NCBI GenBank assembly: GCA_028583605.1 | Contig: CM053337.1 | Coordinates: 9,996,469-10,060,468 of the forward strand | Length of the DNA: 64,000 nt | Reading direction: 5' to 3' | DNA from: Dastarcus helophoroides | Taxonomy: Eukaryota > Arthropoda > Insecta > Coleoptera > Bothrideridae | In this document: piece by piece, positions 11,341-23,611 of the stretch | Layout of the letters: the number at the start of each line of letters is the position of its first letter | Numbering within the stretch: the first letter of the stretch is position 1 | Notes under the pieces: generated by a model | The model's input: the letters and a program-made list of their open reading frames with translations, nothing else | Told to the model about the DNA's origin: nothing | The model's database searches: none | Made by a program: the position numbers and the translations under genes

Positions 11341-11884
11341 CGGGACTTTTTTCTAAATTTCATCCTTCTTATCGAAATGTTCAAATTGTAAAATTTGTGT
11401 CTTTCTGAAATTTCGCTATTTTTTGTGCCCTTTTTTTTAAAATTTCCACTTCTTTTCGACAACTTTTTTGAAATTTCGACTTCTTTTCAACAACTTTTTG
11501 GAAATTTCGACTTATAAGTAAAAAAAAGACGAATTTATAGTTTCGTCGAATTTAGATTTATAGATTTATAGAAATCTAAATTCGTGTTATACTCGAAATT
11601 TCGAAGTTTGTCTTGAATTTAGACATTTTCGCAATCCCAACTTTTTCCTCGAAATTCGCCTTTCGCTCGAAATTAGATAGAGACTTGAATTTAAAAAAGT
11701 AAAAATTTCGTGAACATTATTTTTTTGGTAGTAGCACTCCAAGGAAATTTCAGTTTTGTCGCAGAATCACTCAAATTTGTTTTTAAAGAGTAAACATTCT
11801 GAGAGAAAGTCAAAAGATTGAAATTAAAACACAAATTTGAGAAAACGCTTCCTTACAAATGGAACTGACTCGTTTTTTTTTGTA
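11341..11884. other. degenerate satellite-like DNA, no gene
   Basis: Pyrimidine-rich tracts with repeated GAAATTTCGACTTCTTTTC-type words continue from the array but without a regular period. Nothing else is seen. Confidence 0.5.
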
Positions 11885-12200
11885 GAATGGTTTGGTCCTT
11901 GGCTATCTTCAAAAAGTGATATACAAAGCCTGTCCCTTAAGACCAAGAAAGAATAAAAAGCACAACAACAGTGACTCTGAGAACAACTTTTGTGTTTTTT
12001 GATCTGTTTTTTTGGGTGGAACGGACTGGTTCTTGGTTATCTTCAAAAATTGAAATACAAATCTTATCCCTTGAAACCAAGAAAGATTAAAAAATACAGA
12101 GAGCAACCTTTGTTGTGTTTTTTAATCTTTCTTGGTTTCAGGGGACAATACTTGTATTTCAATTTATGATCTTTCTTGGTTTCAAGGGACAAGATTTGTA
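11885..12200. repeat. cluster of fold-back element copies
   Basis: At least two partial copies lie in tandem. About 11885-11995 has TGGTTTGGTCCTTGGCTATC, then ACCAAGAAAGAATAAAAAG. 12006-12170 is a compact inverted pair: GGTGGAACGGACTGGTTC, AAATTGAAATACAAATCTTA, then AACCTTTGTTGTG, CTTTCTTGGTTTCAGGGGAC. The centre of the pair is deleted, so no hammerhead-like core is left. A third right-arm end follows at about 12171-12200. Confidence 0.6.
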
Positions 12201-12287
12201 TGTGCATAAATTATTCGTTTTTTCTCAAAAATGTTAATATTTATTCTAAAATTAGATCTTTATCGTTTTTAGAAACTTCGACTTTTT

Positions 12288-12352
12288 CCTCGAAATTCGC
12301 CTTTTCCTCGAAATTCGCCTTTTCCTCGAAATTCGCCTTTTCCTCAAAATTT
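12288..12352. repeat. 18-bp tandem repeat, about 3.5 copies
   Basis: The unit CCTCGAAATTCGCCTTTT repeats head to tail with almost no change. It is a recent local expansion of the pervasive CGAAATT word. Confidence 0.75.
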
Positions 12353-14719
12353 GGTCAAAATTTTAATTTATAAAAGTAAAAATCAGCAGAAAATATTTTT
12401 TAGATAATTCCAGCAATTCCTGGAAATTTTAACTTTATCTTGAAAGTATTTGAAAATTTATAAAAATGTTTGGGGATTTTAACTTTGTCGCAAAATGCCA
12501 AAATTAAATTCAAGAGTAAAACCATGACAGAAACAGTGTTGTAAAATTATGGTTATTTTTTCTGAAAATTCATCTTCTTCACATGGTTTTTTTTCTGAAG
12601 ATTCATCTTCTTCACTAAATTCCTTTTTGTTCTAAATATTACGTCTAAATTAAAAACAAATACAAAATTTTCACAAAAACTTTTGCTTCTGGAAACTTTG
12701 TAAAGAATATTCCTTGAAATTTAGAGCTATTGTTAAAAATTTTGAATTTTTTCTTAAAATTATTTTAATTTTTTTAAAAGTTCAGTTTTTTATTCTTTTC
12801 TAAATGTTCGACTTTTAACCCAAATTGTTGCATTTTTCTTGATGAAGTCTTAATTTTTTGTTGAAATTTTTATTTCGAAATGTATGAAATTTTAATTTCA
12901 AATTCCAATTTTTTTCGATAAATTTTAAGTATCTTTCAAAATTGATTTCTTAGAATTTTCAGGCTCTATTTTTTTCCGTAAAATGTTGCCTCTTTTTTGA
13001 TATTTCGAAACCCGAAGTTCAAATTTTCAACGAAAAGATCCAAGTAGTTACCACTGTAACGTCTAAATTTTGAGATTTAAAATCGAAATTTTCGGCTGAA
13101 TTTCGTAATTTCAGCTTTGACCTCAAAATTTCGATTTTAGATCTCAAGTTTTCGAGGTTGTGTTCGAAATTTTGAGAATTAAGACGAATATTTGTGTTTA
13201 AAAGTCGAAGCTTTAACTCCAAATTTAAAATTTTCATTTTTTCAACTTTAAATAGAAGATTTATTTAAAAATTTAAGCTCAAACTTAAAATACATTTAAT
13301 GGGCAAGGATTGCAGTCAAACTTTCGAGATTATACTCATAATTTTTGACAACAGTAAAAATGTCTACGTTTACTTTTGGAATGGCATATTTTTTTTAATT
13401 TTCGTTCCAAATTTTCACTTTTTTTCTTGTTTGTTCGAATTTCAAATTCAATCTTTTTTCCATAAAGTTTTGACTTTAAAAAAACGAGTTCAAATTCAAA
13501 ATATCAGCAGAAAGTCAAAATAGCAAATTTAAAATCAATTTTTTTCAGTTGAATCGCTCAATTTTTCTCAAAATTTCAAAATATCCCGCTCAGCAATAAG
13601 TTCTCCTAAAGAGCTCTTACAGTTAACATTTTTTAGAGCCTGACATCGGGAAATATTGTCAGAAAGTTAAGATAAAGATTTCTCATGCTAAAGACATCTA
13701 TCAAAATTATCTTATAGATATCTATTAGATGTCCGTAATCTGACGACTAATAAAAGTTATCTAAATGTTAACATTCCTGTGGCTATTTAAGTTATCATTA
13801 TAATGATATCTTTCTGGTTTAGGTGCTGTACGGGGTGTTCAAACTTTTGAAAATTAAGCTGAATATTTGGGTTTAAAAGTCGAAAGTTCAATAATTTGAA
13901 ATTTTGATCTTTTTAGCTTTAAGTACAAGATTTATCCAAAAATTAGAGTCCAAATTTAAAATAAATTTTAATTTTTTTCAGATAACGAGATAAAAAGTTG
14001 AAATTTCGAGATGTTAATCGAAATTTTGACAAAAGCAAAAATTTCTAGTTTTACTTTGAAACGGCACATTTTTTTTTATTTCGTTCGAAATTTTGACTTT
14101 TTTTCTCAATGGTTTCACTGCTGTCTCCGATTTTCACACTTTTTTAATAACGTTTTGCCTTTAAAACATATTCGAGTTCAAATTCAAAATAAAGGTCAGT
14201 GGCAAATTTAAAATCGAATTTTTTCAGTCGAGTCTCTCAATTTCGTCTTTCATTTCAATATTTTGTTTTTAAATCTCGAAATTTCGACGTTACGTTCGAA
14301 ATTTTGTAAATTAAATTGAACGATTGCGTTTAAAAGTTGAAGGTTGGACGTGAAATTTAAATTTTTCATCTTTTCGACTATGAAGTACGAACTTTATCTT
14401 AAAATTCAGATTTAAGCTCAAAATGTCAACAATTAAGCTTACATTTTTTTTTAGGAAATTTATTTTTTTTTATTTGAATTTTTTCTTAAAATTTCGATTT
14501 TGTGAAAATTCAGTATGTTGTAATTTTTTTTTTTGGATAATAGGGATTAAAGTGGAACTTTCGAGATTATAATTAAAATGTCTACCAAAGTAAACATTTC
14601 CAGTTTTAGTTTAGAATGACACATTTTTTGATTTTCATTCGAAATTTTGACTGCTGTATGAAATTTTTGTATGAATACCAATATTCAGTTATGTAATGAA
14701 TCAGTTTTGCTGCATAACC
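12353..14719. other. AT-rich spacer with diverged repeats, no gene
   Basis: No coding signal is seen. 13000-13500 and 13830-14300 are distant duplicates of one another (TCGAAATTTTGA words, then GGCATATTTTTTTTAATTTT or GGCACATTTTTTTTTATTTC, then ATTCAAAATA). Between them, about 13590-13830 is an island of ordinary composition (for example ATCTATTAGATGTCCGTAAT) that may be an old insertion. Confidence 0.45.
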
Positions 14720-14850
14720 GATTTTTAACTGGCTGTCGAAACACGTTAGAGCAACCTTTGTTATTTTTTAATATTTCTAGGTTTCAGGGGACAAGATTTG
14801 TATTTCAATTTTTGGAGATAACCAAGGACCAGTCCATTCCACCAAAAAAA
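14720..14850 (+). repeat. fold-back element right-arm fragment
   Basis: Reads GGCTGTCGAAACACGTTAGA, GCAACCTTTGTTATTTTT, GGTTTCAGGGGACAAGATTT, GGAGATAACCAAGGACCAGT. The GAAAC and TTAGAG parts of the central core remain, but the CTGAAGA side is missing. Confidence 0.6.
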
Positions 14851-15124
14851 ACAACTATTAACAATTTTAGACAACGGTAAAAAAAAAGTTAGGTTTTTAA
14901 ATAAAAAGTGCACTCTTTTGAGGACAAATATATTTTGTACAATTATACAATTACAAAACTTGTAAAAAATGTTTGATTCATACACTAAAATATTTAGAAA
15001 CTTCGTTTTGATCTAAAAGTACCTAATACAGTCTGAAAAAATGGGACATTTACAGAGTAAAAAATGGGGGAACAATAAAAATATAGAATGATAAATTTAC
15101 AATTTTAGTATTTAATACAACGGT

Positions 15125-15130
15125 TTTATT
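15125..15130 (-). terminator. poly(A) signal of the ERGIC-53 gene
   Basis: TTTATT on the plus strand is AATAAA on the minus strand. It lies about 100 bp past the stop codon at 15228-15230, a usual 3' UTR distance. Confidence 0.5.
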
Positions 15131-15227
15131 ACAATAAATATAAAGGAAGACGTCTAAAACATAACAATATTCAGTTCTAGTTTATCCTTGCTGTCCGCAA
15201 GCTTTAAAAAATGCTTCTCACAACCAC

Positions 15228-18200
15228 TTAATAAAATTTCTTTGCTTGACTATCTTTATTATCCCTAAAATGGTAAAAGGTTTGGAGTTATAAAATTCAT
15301 GATCTGATATTTAACGGTACGTTTACACTAGACACTTTATTACGTACATTTCTGTCCAAGATAAAATATATAGAATATTTTATGTAGAGTAATTTATCTC
15401 ACTCAGATGTGTAGATAAGTCTCAGATAGCTTCTCTCCCGATAGTTGACACTTAACACGTTCGCTACCACGCGGCTCATATTTGGGCCATACGATTTTCT
15501 CTAATAGACCAACGACTCATATTTGGGATGATGATATAGTTTTATAATTTTTTCACGAGGTTAATAGCAATTGCTTTTGTATTAACTAGTGTTCTATAGG
15601 AATCTATGACTCACATTTGTAACGCATTGTCTTAGGGTCTGATTATTTTCGAAACAACAGAAAAAGCAACCCAACAAACATACAGAAATATAGCATTAGT
15701 CTGTGGGAGAATGTACCCTATTGCATAGTCGTTAATATATTTTATCTCAGATAGAAATCTATGGAATAAAATGTCTAGTGTAAACACAGACTTACCTATA
15801 AATATTATATCCTAAAATAATTAATAATTGCACAGCTGCCACGACCAGCACCGTTGTCACAGACACACAGCTAACTTTAGGACAATTTGGATTCCCATCC
15901 ATTTTCTGAGCAACTTGTTGTACATTCACTTTTACGTTATTTAATCCATCTCTAAGTTCCGATATAATGGACTGTGTGTCGTAACCAATTGACTGTACTT
16001 GAGCAGTTGGTTGTTTCGATTGATTATGAATGATGGTATCGCTTCGAGTTCTCAGTTCAAGAATGAATGATCTGAAAGCAACAATCAGTTTAATAACCAT
16101 GTGGTAGTAGTAGAAGATAGTTTTTATACCTCAGTTCGTTTATTGTGCCTATGAGTTGATTGTGGTTGTTGAAAAGTGCATCTACTTCATGTCTGCGAAT
16201 TGTATCAATGAAACCAGCTGCACCTATGAATGACCACCAAAAAAGAATATCAAAATTAATTCACTTCAAACATCAAGTGAAAAAAATGCCCAGAAAGCAA
16301 AACTACTAAATCAAAGCGAAAATTTTGCATTTTCAGTGAAATTTATAAAAAAATACAATTTTCGAATTTATAAATTTATAAATTTAAAAATTTATAAATT
16401 GAAAATTTTAACACAGAATTTGATAAAATTAAGAATGACGAACTCAACGCAGTGACATTTAAAACTCCTAAAAAAGTTGAAATTTCTAGGTGAAATTCAG
16501 AATTCGCGTTTAAAGATCAAAATTCGCGTTTAAAGATCACAATTCGCGTTAAAAAATCAAATTTCGCCTAAAAACTTCGCAACTTTTAGCAAAGTTTGCC
16601 CAAGTTACTAATTTAAAAGTAGAAAGTTTGCATTTACAACGAAATTAACAAAAAAATTTTAAACATTCCAGTTTATAAATTCCAAATTTAAGCTCGGAAT
16701 TTTGATAAAATTTCGAATATTCAACTTTTAAACATTTAAAACCTGTAAAAAAGTGGAAAAGTTTAAATGAAATTCGAAATTCGCTTTAAACACAAAATCT
16801 CGTGTAAAAACTTCGTAAATTCTAGCAGTTTTTCCTTAAAGTTTCCACTTTGAAATCGAATTTCGACTTTTTTCAGGGAATTTCCATTTTAAAGTTGAAT
16901 TTTCGAAACTTGATTAAAATTTCGACTTTAAAGTTGAAATTTAGTCGTTAACTTAATTTTTAATAAAAAAAAATGTCGAAATTTTAGTGAAAAAAAGTAG
17001 AATTTTTTTTAATCTCACAAATTCCATTTTAGATTCGTAATTTAGAAAATAATTTGGTTCGACCTCTTAGGGGTTTTTCTGGAAAGTTTGACTTTACCAT
17101 TGTGTTGAAATTTCGCATTTTTTACCAGAAATGTATTATTTTTTTCGTAATTTCGGCTTTTTCGCGGAATTTCCATTTTAAAGTTCAGTTAAAATTTCCA
17201 GTTTAGATTGAAATTTTTTGGTAAAAACTGAATTTTTAGAAAAAGAAATCAAAATTTCCAAGATTGAAACCTTGAAAAGTTTTGTTGAAAATTCAATTTT
17301 AATTTCGAAACTCTTCAATTTCAAAGATTCCCTTTTAAACTCTAAATATTTTCGAGAAAGGTCCGTTCTAAAATTGAATTTTCCAGACTTCAGTGATTGA
17401 AAATCGAAATTTCGTGGTTCAAAGCGAATTTTTGGAAAAAAAAGCGACATTACTAAAATTCAAATCTTGGAACATTTTTCTCGAAATTTTGTTTTTCTTT
17501 TTTAATTTCACAAATTCCTCTTTAAATTCAAAACTTAAAGAATAATTCAGTTCGAGCTCTTAAGAATTTCTCTGATCTGATTTTGACTTTACTATTGTAT
17601 TGAAGTTTCATACTTTTTACTAAAAATGTATTATTTTTGCGTAATTTTGAATTTTTCGCGGGATTTCCATTTTAAAATTGAAAATTCCGTTAAAATTTCC
17701 AGTTAAAGTCGAAATTTCGTAGTAAAACTGAATTTTTACATAAAAAAAATCAAAACTTTCAGAATTGAAACATCCAAGATTTTCAAAATTTCAAATTTAG
17801 TTTTGAATTTCTTTAATTTCGAAAATTTCACTTTAAATTAAAAAAAAAGTCGTTTCGAAGATTTTCTTTGAAATTTCGACTTTGCTATTGTATTGAAATT
17901 TAACATTTTTCACCAGAAATATGCATTTTCTTGTAATTTTGACTATTTACAAGAAATTTTTATTTTAATATTGAACTTTCGAGGCTTTCGTGAAAACTTC
18001 GAGTTTAAAAGTTGAATTTTCGTGTTTCATAACGAATTTTTGGAAAAAAAGGCAAAATTACTAAAATTAGAATCTTCAAAGACTTTTCCCAAAATTTCGA
18101 CTTCAATTCAGAATTTCTTTAATTTCCACAATTCCACTTTAAAACCGAAATTCAAAGAATTATTTTATTCAAATGTTTGAATATTTTTCTCGAGATTTCA

Positions 18201-21200
18201 ACTTTAATTCAAAATTTCTTTAATTTCAAAAATTCAAATTTAAATCCGAAATTTAAAGAATGATTTTGTTTAAACTCTTAAAGATTTTTCTCGAAATTTC
18301 GACCTTAATGCAGAATTTCTTTATTTTCAACAATTTCACTTTAAAACCCAAATTTAGAGAATAATTTTGTTCACATTTTTGAAGATTTTTAGCAAAATTT
18401 CGATTTCAATTTAGAATTTCTTTGATTTCCACAATTCCACTTTAAAACCGAAATTCAAAGAATTATTTTATTCAAATGTTTGAATATTTTTCTTGAAATT
18501 TCAACTTTAATTCAAAATTTCTTTAATTTCAAAAATTCCAATTTAAATCCGAAAATTAGAGAATGATTTTGTTTAAACTCTTAAAGATTTTTCTCGAAAT
18601 TTCGACCCTAATGCAGAATTTTTTTATTTTCAACAATTTCACTTTAAAACTCAAATTTAGAGAATAATTTTGTTCAAATTTTTGAAGATTTTTAGCAAAA
18701 TTTCGATTTCAATTCAGAATTTCTTTAATTTCCGCAATTCCACTTTAAAATCGAAATTCAAAGAATTATTTTATTCAATGTTTGAATATTTTTCTCGAAA
18801 ATCAACTTTAATTTAAAATTTCTTTAATTTCAAAAATTCCAATTTAAATCCGAAATTTAGAGAATGATTTTGTTTAAACCCTTAAAGATTTTTCTCGAAA
18901 TTTCGACCTTAATGCAGAATTTCTTTATTTTCAACAATTTCACTTTAAAACCCAAATTTAGAGAATAATTTTGTTCAAATTTTTAAAGATTTTTAGCAAA
19001 ATTTCGATTTCAATTCAGAATTTCTTTAATTTCGAAAATTCCACTTTAAATCCGAAATTTAGAGAATGATTTTGTTTAAACTCTTAATGATTTTTCTCGA
19101 AATTTCAATTTTAATTCAGAATTTCTTTAATTTCAAAAATACCACTTTAGACCAGAAATTTAAAGAATAATTTATTTTAAACTATTTAAGCATTTTCCCA
19201 AAATTTCGAATTTAATTCAGGATTTCTTTAATTTCAAAAATTCCACTTTAAAACCATAATTTAAAGAGTATTTTGTTCGAACTCTGTAAGAATTGTCTCT
19301 AAATTTTGACTTTACTGCTGCATTCAAATTTTATATTTTGTCTGTAAATATAGACAAAAAAGAAGAATCAAATTAAACCAAAATAGAGTTGACATGCCTC
19401 CTTGTGGTGTTCCACCAGCTTGTTGTTGTGGTTGATGTTGAACAACTCCGCCACTTTGTTGACTAATTAGACTCATGGTTCGTTCCTGCCTACCGACAAT
19501 TTCATCAACTTTCCTATTTAACTCCCTTATAACTTCATAAATTTGATTTTGTCCTTGAAATATCTGCCTCAATTCTCTTTGATTATCTGATTCAAACCAC
19601 TCATCTCCTTCAGCGTCATGTTTTCCTGCCTAATAAAACAAATCTGTTGCATATTTTTTATCTATTTACAAATTCCAATGTATCAATTCAAGTCAGTGCA
19701 ACTTGTTTTTGCTGCAGCCACTTCAATATTTTTTTAATTTCAACAAAAGTATTTAAACTTACTTCTTCGGGATGTTCTTTTCTATAGTCTGCTTTTTGCT
19801 GTTCCAATTTCTTCTGATATTCCAAGTATTCTTGGGTTAATTTTTGCTGTTCATCACCAGTGACTAAAACCCATAATATAGTATATAATTACATGCAGAA
19901 AATGTAAAAATCTTATGGTATAAATTAAAACTACATGATTAATCAATACAGTGTTCGAATTAACAAAGTGCGTGAATCCTTACCCGAGGTTGGCATTTGC
20001 CCAGGTTGGTGTAAACTCGAAGTCAAGAAATGAATGACATCGTGATCGTCGGCCAAGCCTCCAGTGGCAGCCGATACCCCAAAGTACCCGTTTTTGGGCA
20101 AATGAACATTTTCTGCCCTCAAACACATTTCGTAATCTTGATCGCTGTTGGTCATGCCGCTGTGGAATAAAACCGTTAAGGTATTCTGATAATATTCTAT
20201 TCTGGCTCTAGTAGGGTAAGGTTTATTTCTGAAATCTCTCAGACAACCCGCCAGCATCTGCGTTGAACCATCGCTAGAATAATATAATAATAATAAAAAG
20301 AAAGAGTATAATAATTTAAATGTTGCTTACTTTTGGTGATCGAATAATTTGGTCCCATCGTTGAGGACCGCCATGATGTAGGGATTGTTATGTTTATTGT
20401 CATTGTCGAATGAATCAAAGAAGATACCTAGACCGACCCATCTATCGGATGAACCAAATACGTCGCCATCATACGACCCTTTGCTTTGTGTATACCAAAA
20501 TGCCTATCAATTCAAAAAAAAAACAATTTGTTGTGGGGTAAATAAATTTAGCATCTAAATCGCCAACCCATTCCTATTAACAGACATCTGGGTTGAAACC
20601 GCAACATGTTTGTTAGTAAGCTTTGACAGAATTTTACAAATCATATATGATAACAACTAGAAGACATGTTCAATTTATTTCATCTATTTAGTCTACTATA
20701 GTGTTAGCATAGGCTTAAAATAGTGGTAAAAAAGGTAAAAATGTCAATAACAACATGCAGAAAAATTCGAAAGTACGTGAAGTTTGAAATTTATAATATA
20801 ATTTTTTAAATTTCGAGTTTAAGCTTGAAGAAGGAAAAGAAAAGTAAATATTCAAGGTCAATCCAGAGAAAAAATTAACTATTAACATTAACTAAATGTA
20901 CACAAAAAGTACATCAATACATACCAAGCCATCAGCACCAATTCGTCCTCTTCCTGATACTCTGAAAGAAACATCGACATCCCACCATTCAAAATTAATG
21001 GGATTTTTTGTCCATATGGCTCCCTTTTGACTTCTAAGTGAAGGGGCTACTCTAACATTTTCTGAACTCGCTATGGCATCTAAAAAATAGTAAAAGATAT
21101 ATTACTAACACGTCTCAAAAGCGTTAACAGCAATATAAACACATAATTCCATCAAAAAACCAGTCAGGAGAGCTTGCTGTTATATCAAGCTTAATAAAGT

Positions 21201-21812
21201 ACAGCCATTAAATAACAACACATGTCAGTCTAAAAAAACCTAGTACCCTTAACTGAAATTATAGCGAGTAGTGAAAAACTTCAATTTTAATTGTATTTAA
21301 CGTAAAAAAACTTCAACCGTAACTCCAACTAGCCAGTACCCAATGTACGTAATTTGGGGATAATATGCTCCCATTTCATCAATAGTCAAGCTTTGGGTCT
21401 TCCTGGTTTTAACGAAATTATCCCTAAATAACATTTCATACAAAATTCAGCATATATTTGAAAAAAATTGAAAATAACATCTGTTTTCTTGGTTATATAC
21501 GTGTCAATCTCTGACAGTCCTCTCGACATACGCACACAATCACTTAATATGCGTCTCAATTAGTAAGACAAGGAGAGATAGTCGAAAACTCATCCTTGAT
21601 TATAACGAAAATAACCTACGTGTACCAAAACCGATATACTTACTTCCTCCGTATTCCCAAAAGGGCACGGTGCCGTCTTTTTGGGCGAGATACGGTGGTT
21701 TGAATGAATATTTATATTCGAATCTTTTATGCACTAAATCACAATTTATTAAATACACTAAATTTAGTATTAACAAGGATAATTTTATTTTGAAACAGAA
21801 CGGTCCATCCAT
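15228..21812 (-). CDS. LMAN1: ERGIC-53 (LMAN1-type) L-type lectin cargo receptor
   Basis: A membrane lectin that binds high-mannose glycoproteins in the ER and carries them to the ER-Golgi intermediate compartment in COPII vesicles. Minus-strand exons: 21812-21644, 21079-20925, 20503-20331, 20273-19984, 19863-19763, 19629-19416, 16223-16130, 16071-15796, 15264-15228. All phases join, giving about 502 residues, the family's usual size. Residues 1-24 are a signal peptide, then the lectin domain (DGTVPFWEYGG; WTKNPINFEWWDV; GRGRIGADGL; FFDSFDND near 137-143, the calcium/sugar site; GGLADDHDV). A coiled-coil stalk (RELRQIFQGQNQIYEVIREL) and a membrane span (VSVTTVLVVAAVQLLIILGY) follow. The 11-residue last exon ends KKFY, a dilysine plus aromatic sorting signal. 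The Met at 21812 is chosen over one seven codons upstream because it gives a cleaner signal peptide. The weak point is the exon 6 donor (GTGGAA at 19415); see the read-through finding. Confidence 0.95.
15316..15788. mobile_element. MITE-like element in the last ERGIC-53 intron
   Basis: The inverted ends TACGTTTACACTAGACACTT and TGTGTTTACACTAGACATTT (read inward on opposite strands) enclose about 470 bp without a gene. Internal words (AGCTTCTCTCCCGATAGTTG then ACACTTAAC) recur in the element at 33126-33368, so both belong to one family. The right end lies within about 8 bp of the exon 8 splice donor (15795-15794). Confidence 0.65.
16300..19323. repeat. satellite-like DNA filling ERGIC-53 intron 6
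   Basis: Repeat words fill the ~3.2-kb intron between exons 6 and 7. A three-copy ~20-bp repeat (AATTCGCGTTTAAAGATCA) is at about 16500-16560. A regular array with a 303-bp unit is at about 18050-18960: TATTTTATTC begins at 18161, 18464 and 18767. Each 303-bp unit is three related ~100-bp pieces, each with an AATTTCTTTAATTTC-like word and a GAATAATTTTGTT-like word, so this is a higher-order repeat. Before 18050 the same ~100-bp monomer is present but diverged. Confidence 0.75.
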
Positions 21813-23611
21813 GTTTACCACCAAAACACGCACGCACGGCTGGAAACAGAGCTACCAATTCCGGTTGTGATGAAAATTATTGCATATTAATTGTTATAAT
21901 TATTTAAAAATATTGTAGTGGGAGTTTAAATATAACACTTGCGCTCTGATTATTTTTATTTCTTTATATTTATCAGGATTAATTGCAGTAACTTAAAAAC
22001 TTGAACTCGTAATTATTAAAATTAATTGTTAAGGTTTTCGACCCTGCTTTTTTAAAACTACATTTTATTTTGTGTGTGGACCTTTACCTTTTATTTAAAT
22101 AAGAAGTGTATATGAAGCCATTTTATTATTATTTTGTATACATGGTTACATTATATTATAAACCCCTTATATTCATTGGAAATGCAAATAAGTAAATAGT
22201 GTTTATGTGAGTTTATGGCAGGGGCAGTGTGTAAAAAGATTTTTAAATATATCGAGATACTTGCGAGTGGATCATCCTTGAACAAAACTGTTGCAAGCAA
22301 GCTTTCATTAAATAGTAACTTCATAGTTTACCTTACAACTTACAAGGCATCACAAAGTACAAAGCATTTTGGTTCGGGATTAGTATCAGGTCTTGATAGC
22401 TCCGATAAATGAAACGCGTTTTATGTAAACTTAACGACGTTTATTAAGTGAACTGACATCGCCGAGATCTGGGATGTAATTCTTTTGTATAAAACCAAGT
22501 TTATCGTGTATAAAACCTAGAGACTACTTCAAAACACCAAGTTTTACCCCACATGTGTTCTATTGTTCTAATAGGGTCGCTGGTCAGTCCACATGCTTCC
22601 GGTGGTCAAGTGACGATCTGACCATTTCTTACACTAAATATCTTAGATAGCTAACAATATCCCTCAGCTGAAAATTTTAAGTGAAATAGTAAAATGTTAA
22701 TGTCCACATAATTACACTATTCTGTGGTAATGTCTTTATGTTTAGAGATGGGTGAAAGTATTTTGTGTGGGTGACCTCGTTTCGATCTAAAGAGATAACG
22801 ATTTTTTGGCTGCGATTAATAGCTTTTTTGATAAATGGAAAACTATTGTAAGAATTAACGATAAAAATAAATGATGATTAAATTTAACGTTTCGGGCAGT
22901 TCACCTCTCTGCCCGTCGTCAGAAATAAAAATGATTTTAAATTTTTCTCTCTACAAAATTTTTCTACTGACAGAAATAATTCTGACAGTTTTTTTTTACA
23001 GCGATGTTTAAGTGTTTTTTAGTGAGTGTTAAGTCAAAAACAGCGATTAACAAACTAAGATCTAACGCAATCGCTGTTTGAGGCAGTCTAGAAAAGATTG
23101 CCATTCCTTAACAAAAATAGAGGTAACTGAAAATTTAGACGTCTGCAAGAAGTAACTGGCGAAGAAAATGCCAATCATCGGGAATGGAATTTAAACTCGA
23201 AATTACGCAATTCAAATCGAAATTTAGTTTGTAAAAATATTTTTTTTAAATGATGATGTGCTTTCATAGCAAAAATATAAATTAAATTAAAAAACCATTT
23301 CACTATACATTTCTGTTATTGTTATCAAAGAATAAGAAATTTATTCCAGCCGCTTGCCTAGCTTCAAAATGGCTACTAATATTTATCCAAAACACCTTTA
23401 ATAAGTCCATCATTTTTTATGTCTATGATTCCAACACAAAACATATTATCTATTTTTGATTTGAACTACTATGCGTTATATAACAAATAATCTACAAATT
23501 TACGACAACATAACCTCTTTTTAGCTTGCCATTTGACAAGCAAGCACGTGTTCTGAACATTTATAACATATTTACAGTTTCGAAACTATTCACTGAAGTA
23601 AAATTTTCACA
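21813..23611. other. intergenic region between divergent ERGIC-53 and PNO1 genes
   Basis: This should hold both promoters. I see no gene. A 65-codon open frame at 22215-22412 has no family resemblance I know. The notable content is the hammerhead-like motif at 22882-22926. The last 100 bp before the PNO1 start (23500-23611) look like a normal short 5' UTR. Confidence 0.5.
22882..22926 (-). ncRNA. candidate hammerhead ribozyme
   Basis: Read on the minus strand: ATTT (stem I, 22926-22923), CTGACGA (22922-22916), a single C, stem II GGGCAG with CTGCCC around an AGAGGTGAA loop, GAAA (22893-22890), CGTT, then AAAT (stem I partner, 22885-22882). All invariant bases of the hammerhead core are present: C3 T4 G5 A6 N7 G8 A9, G12 A13 A14, and a GTT cleavage triplet. 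Stem III would be only the two pairs of ACGT, which in known Penelope-like element hammerheads is thought to work as a dimer. One unpaired base sits between A9 and stem II. Activity is inferred, not shown. Confidence 0.5.

Noticed and set aside
22215..22412. 65-codon plus-strand frame upstream of PNO1
   Set aside because: No resemblance to a known family, and it lies in the divergent promoter region; not enough support.
22770..22810. Another possible ribozyme core around CTCGTTTCGATCTAAAGAGA
   Set aside because: The GAAAC side is present on the minus strand, but there is no CTGANGA partner and no stem I.
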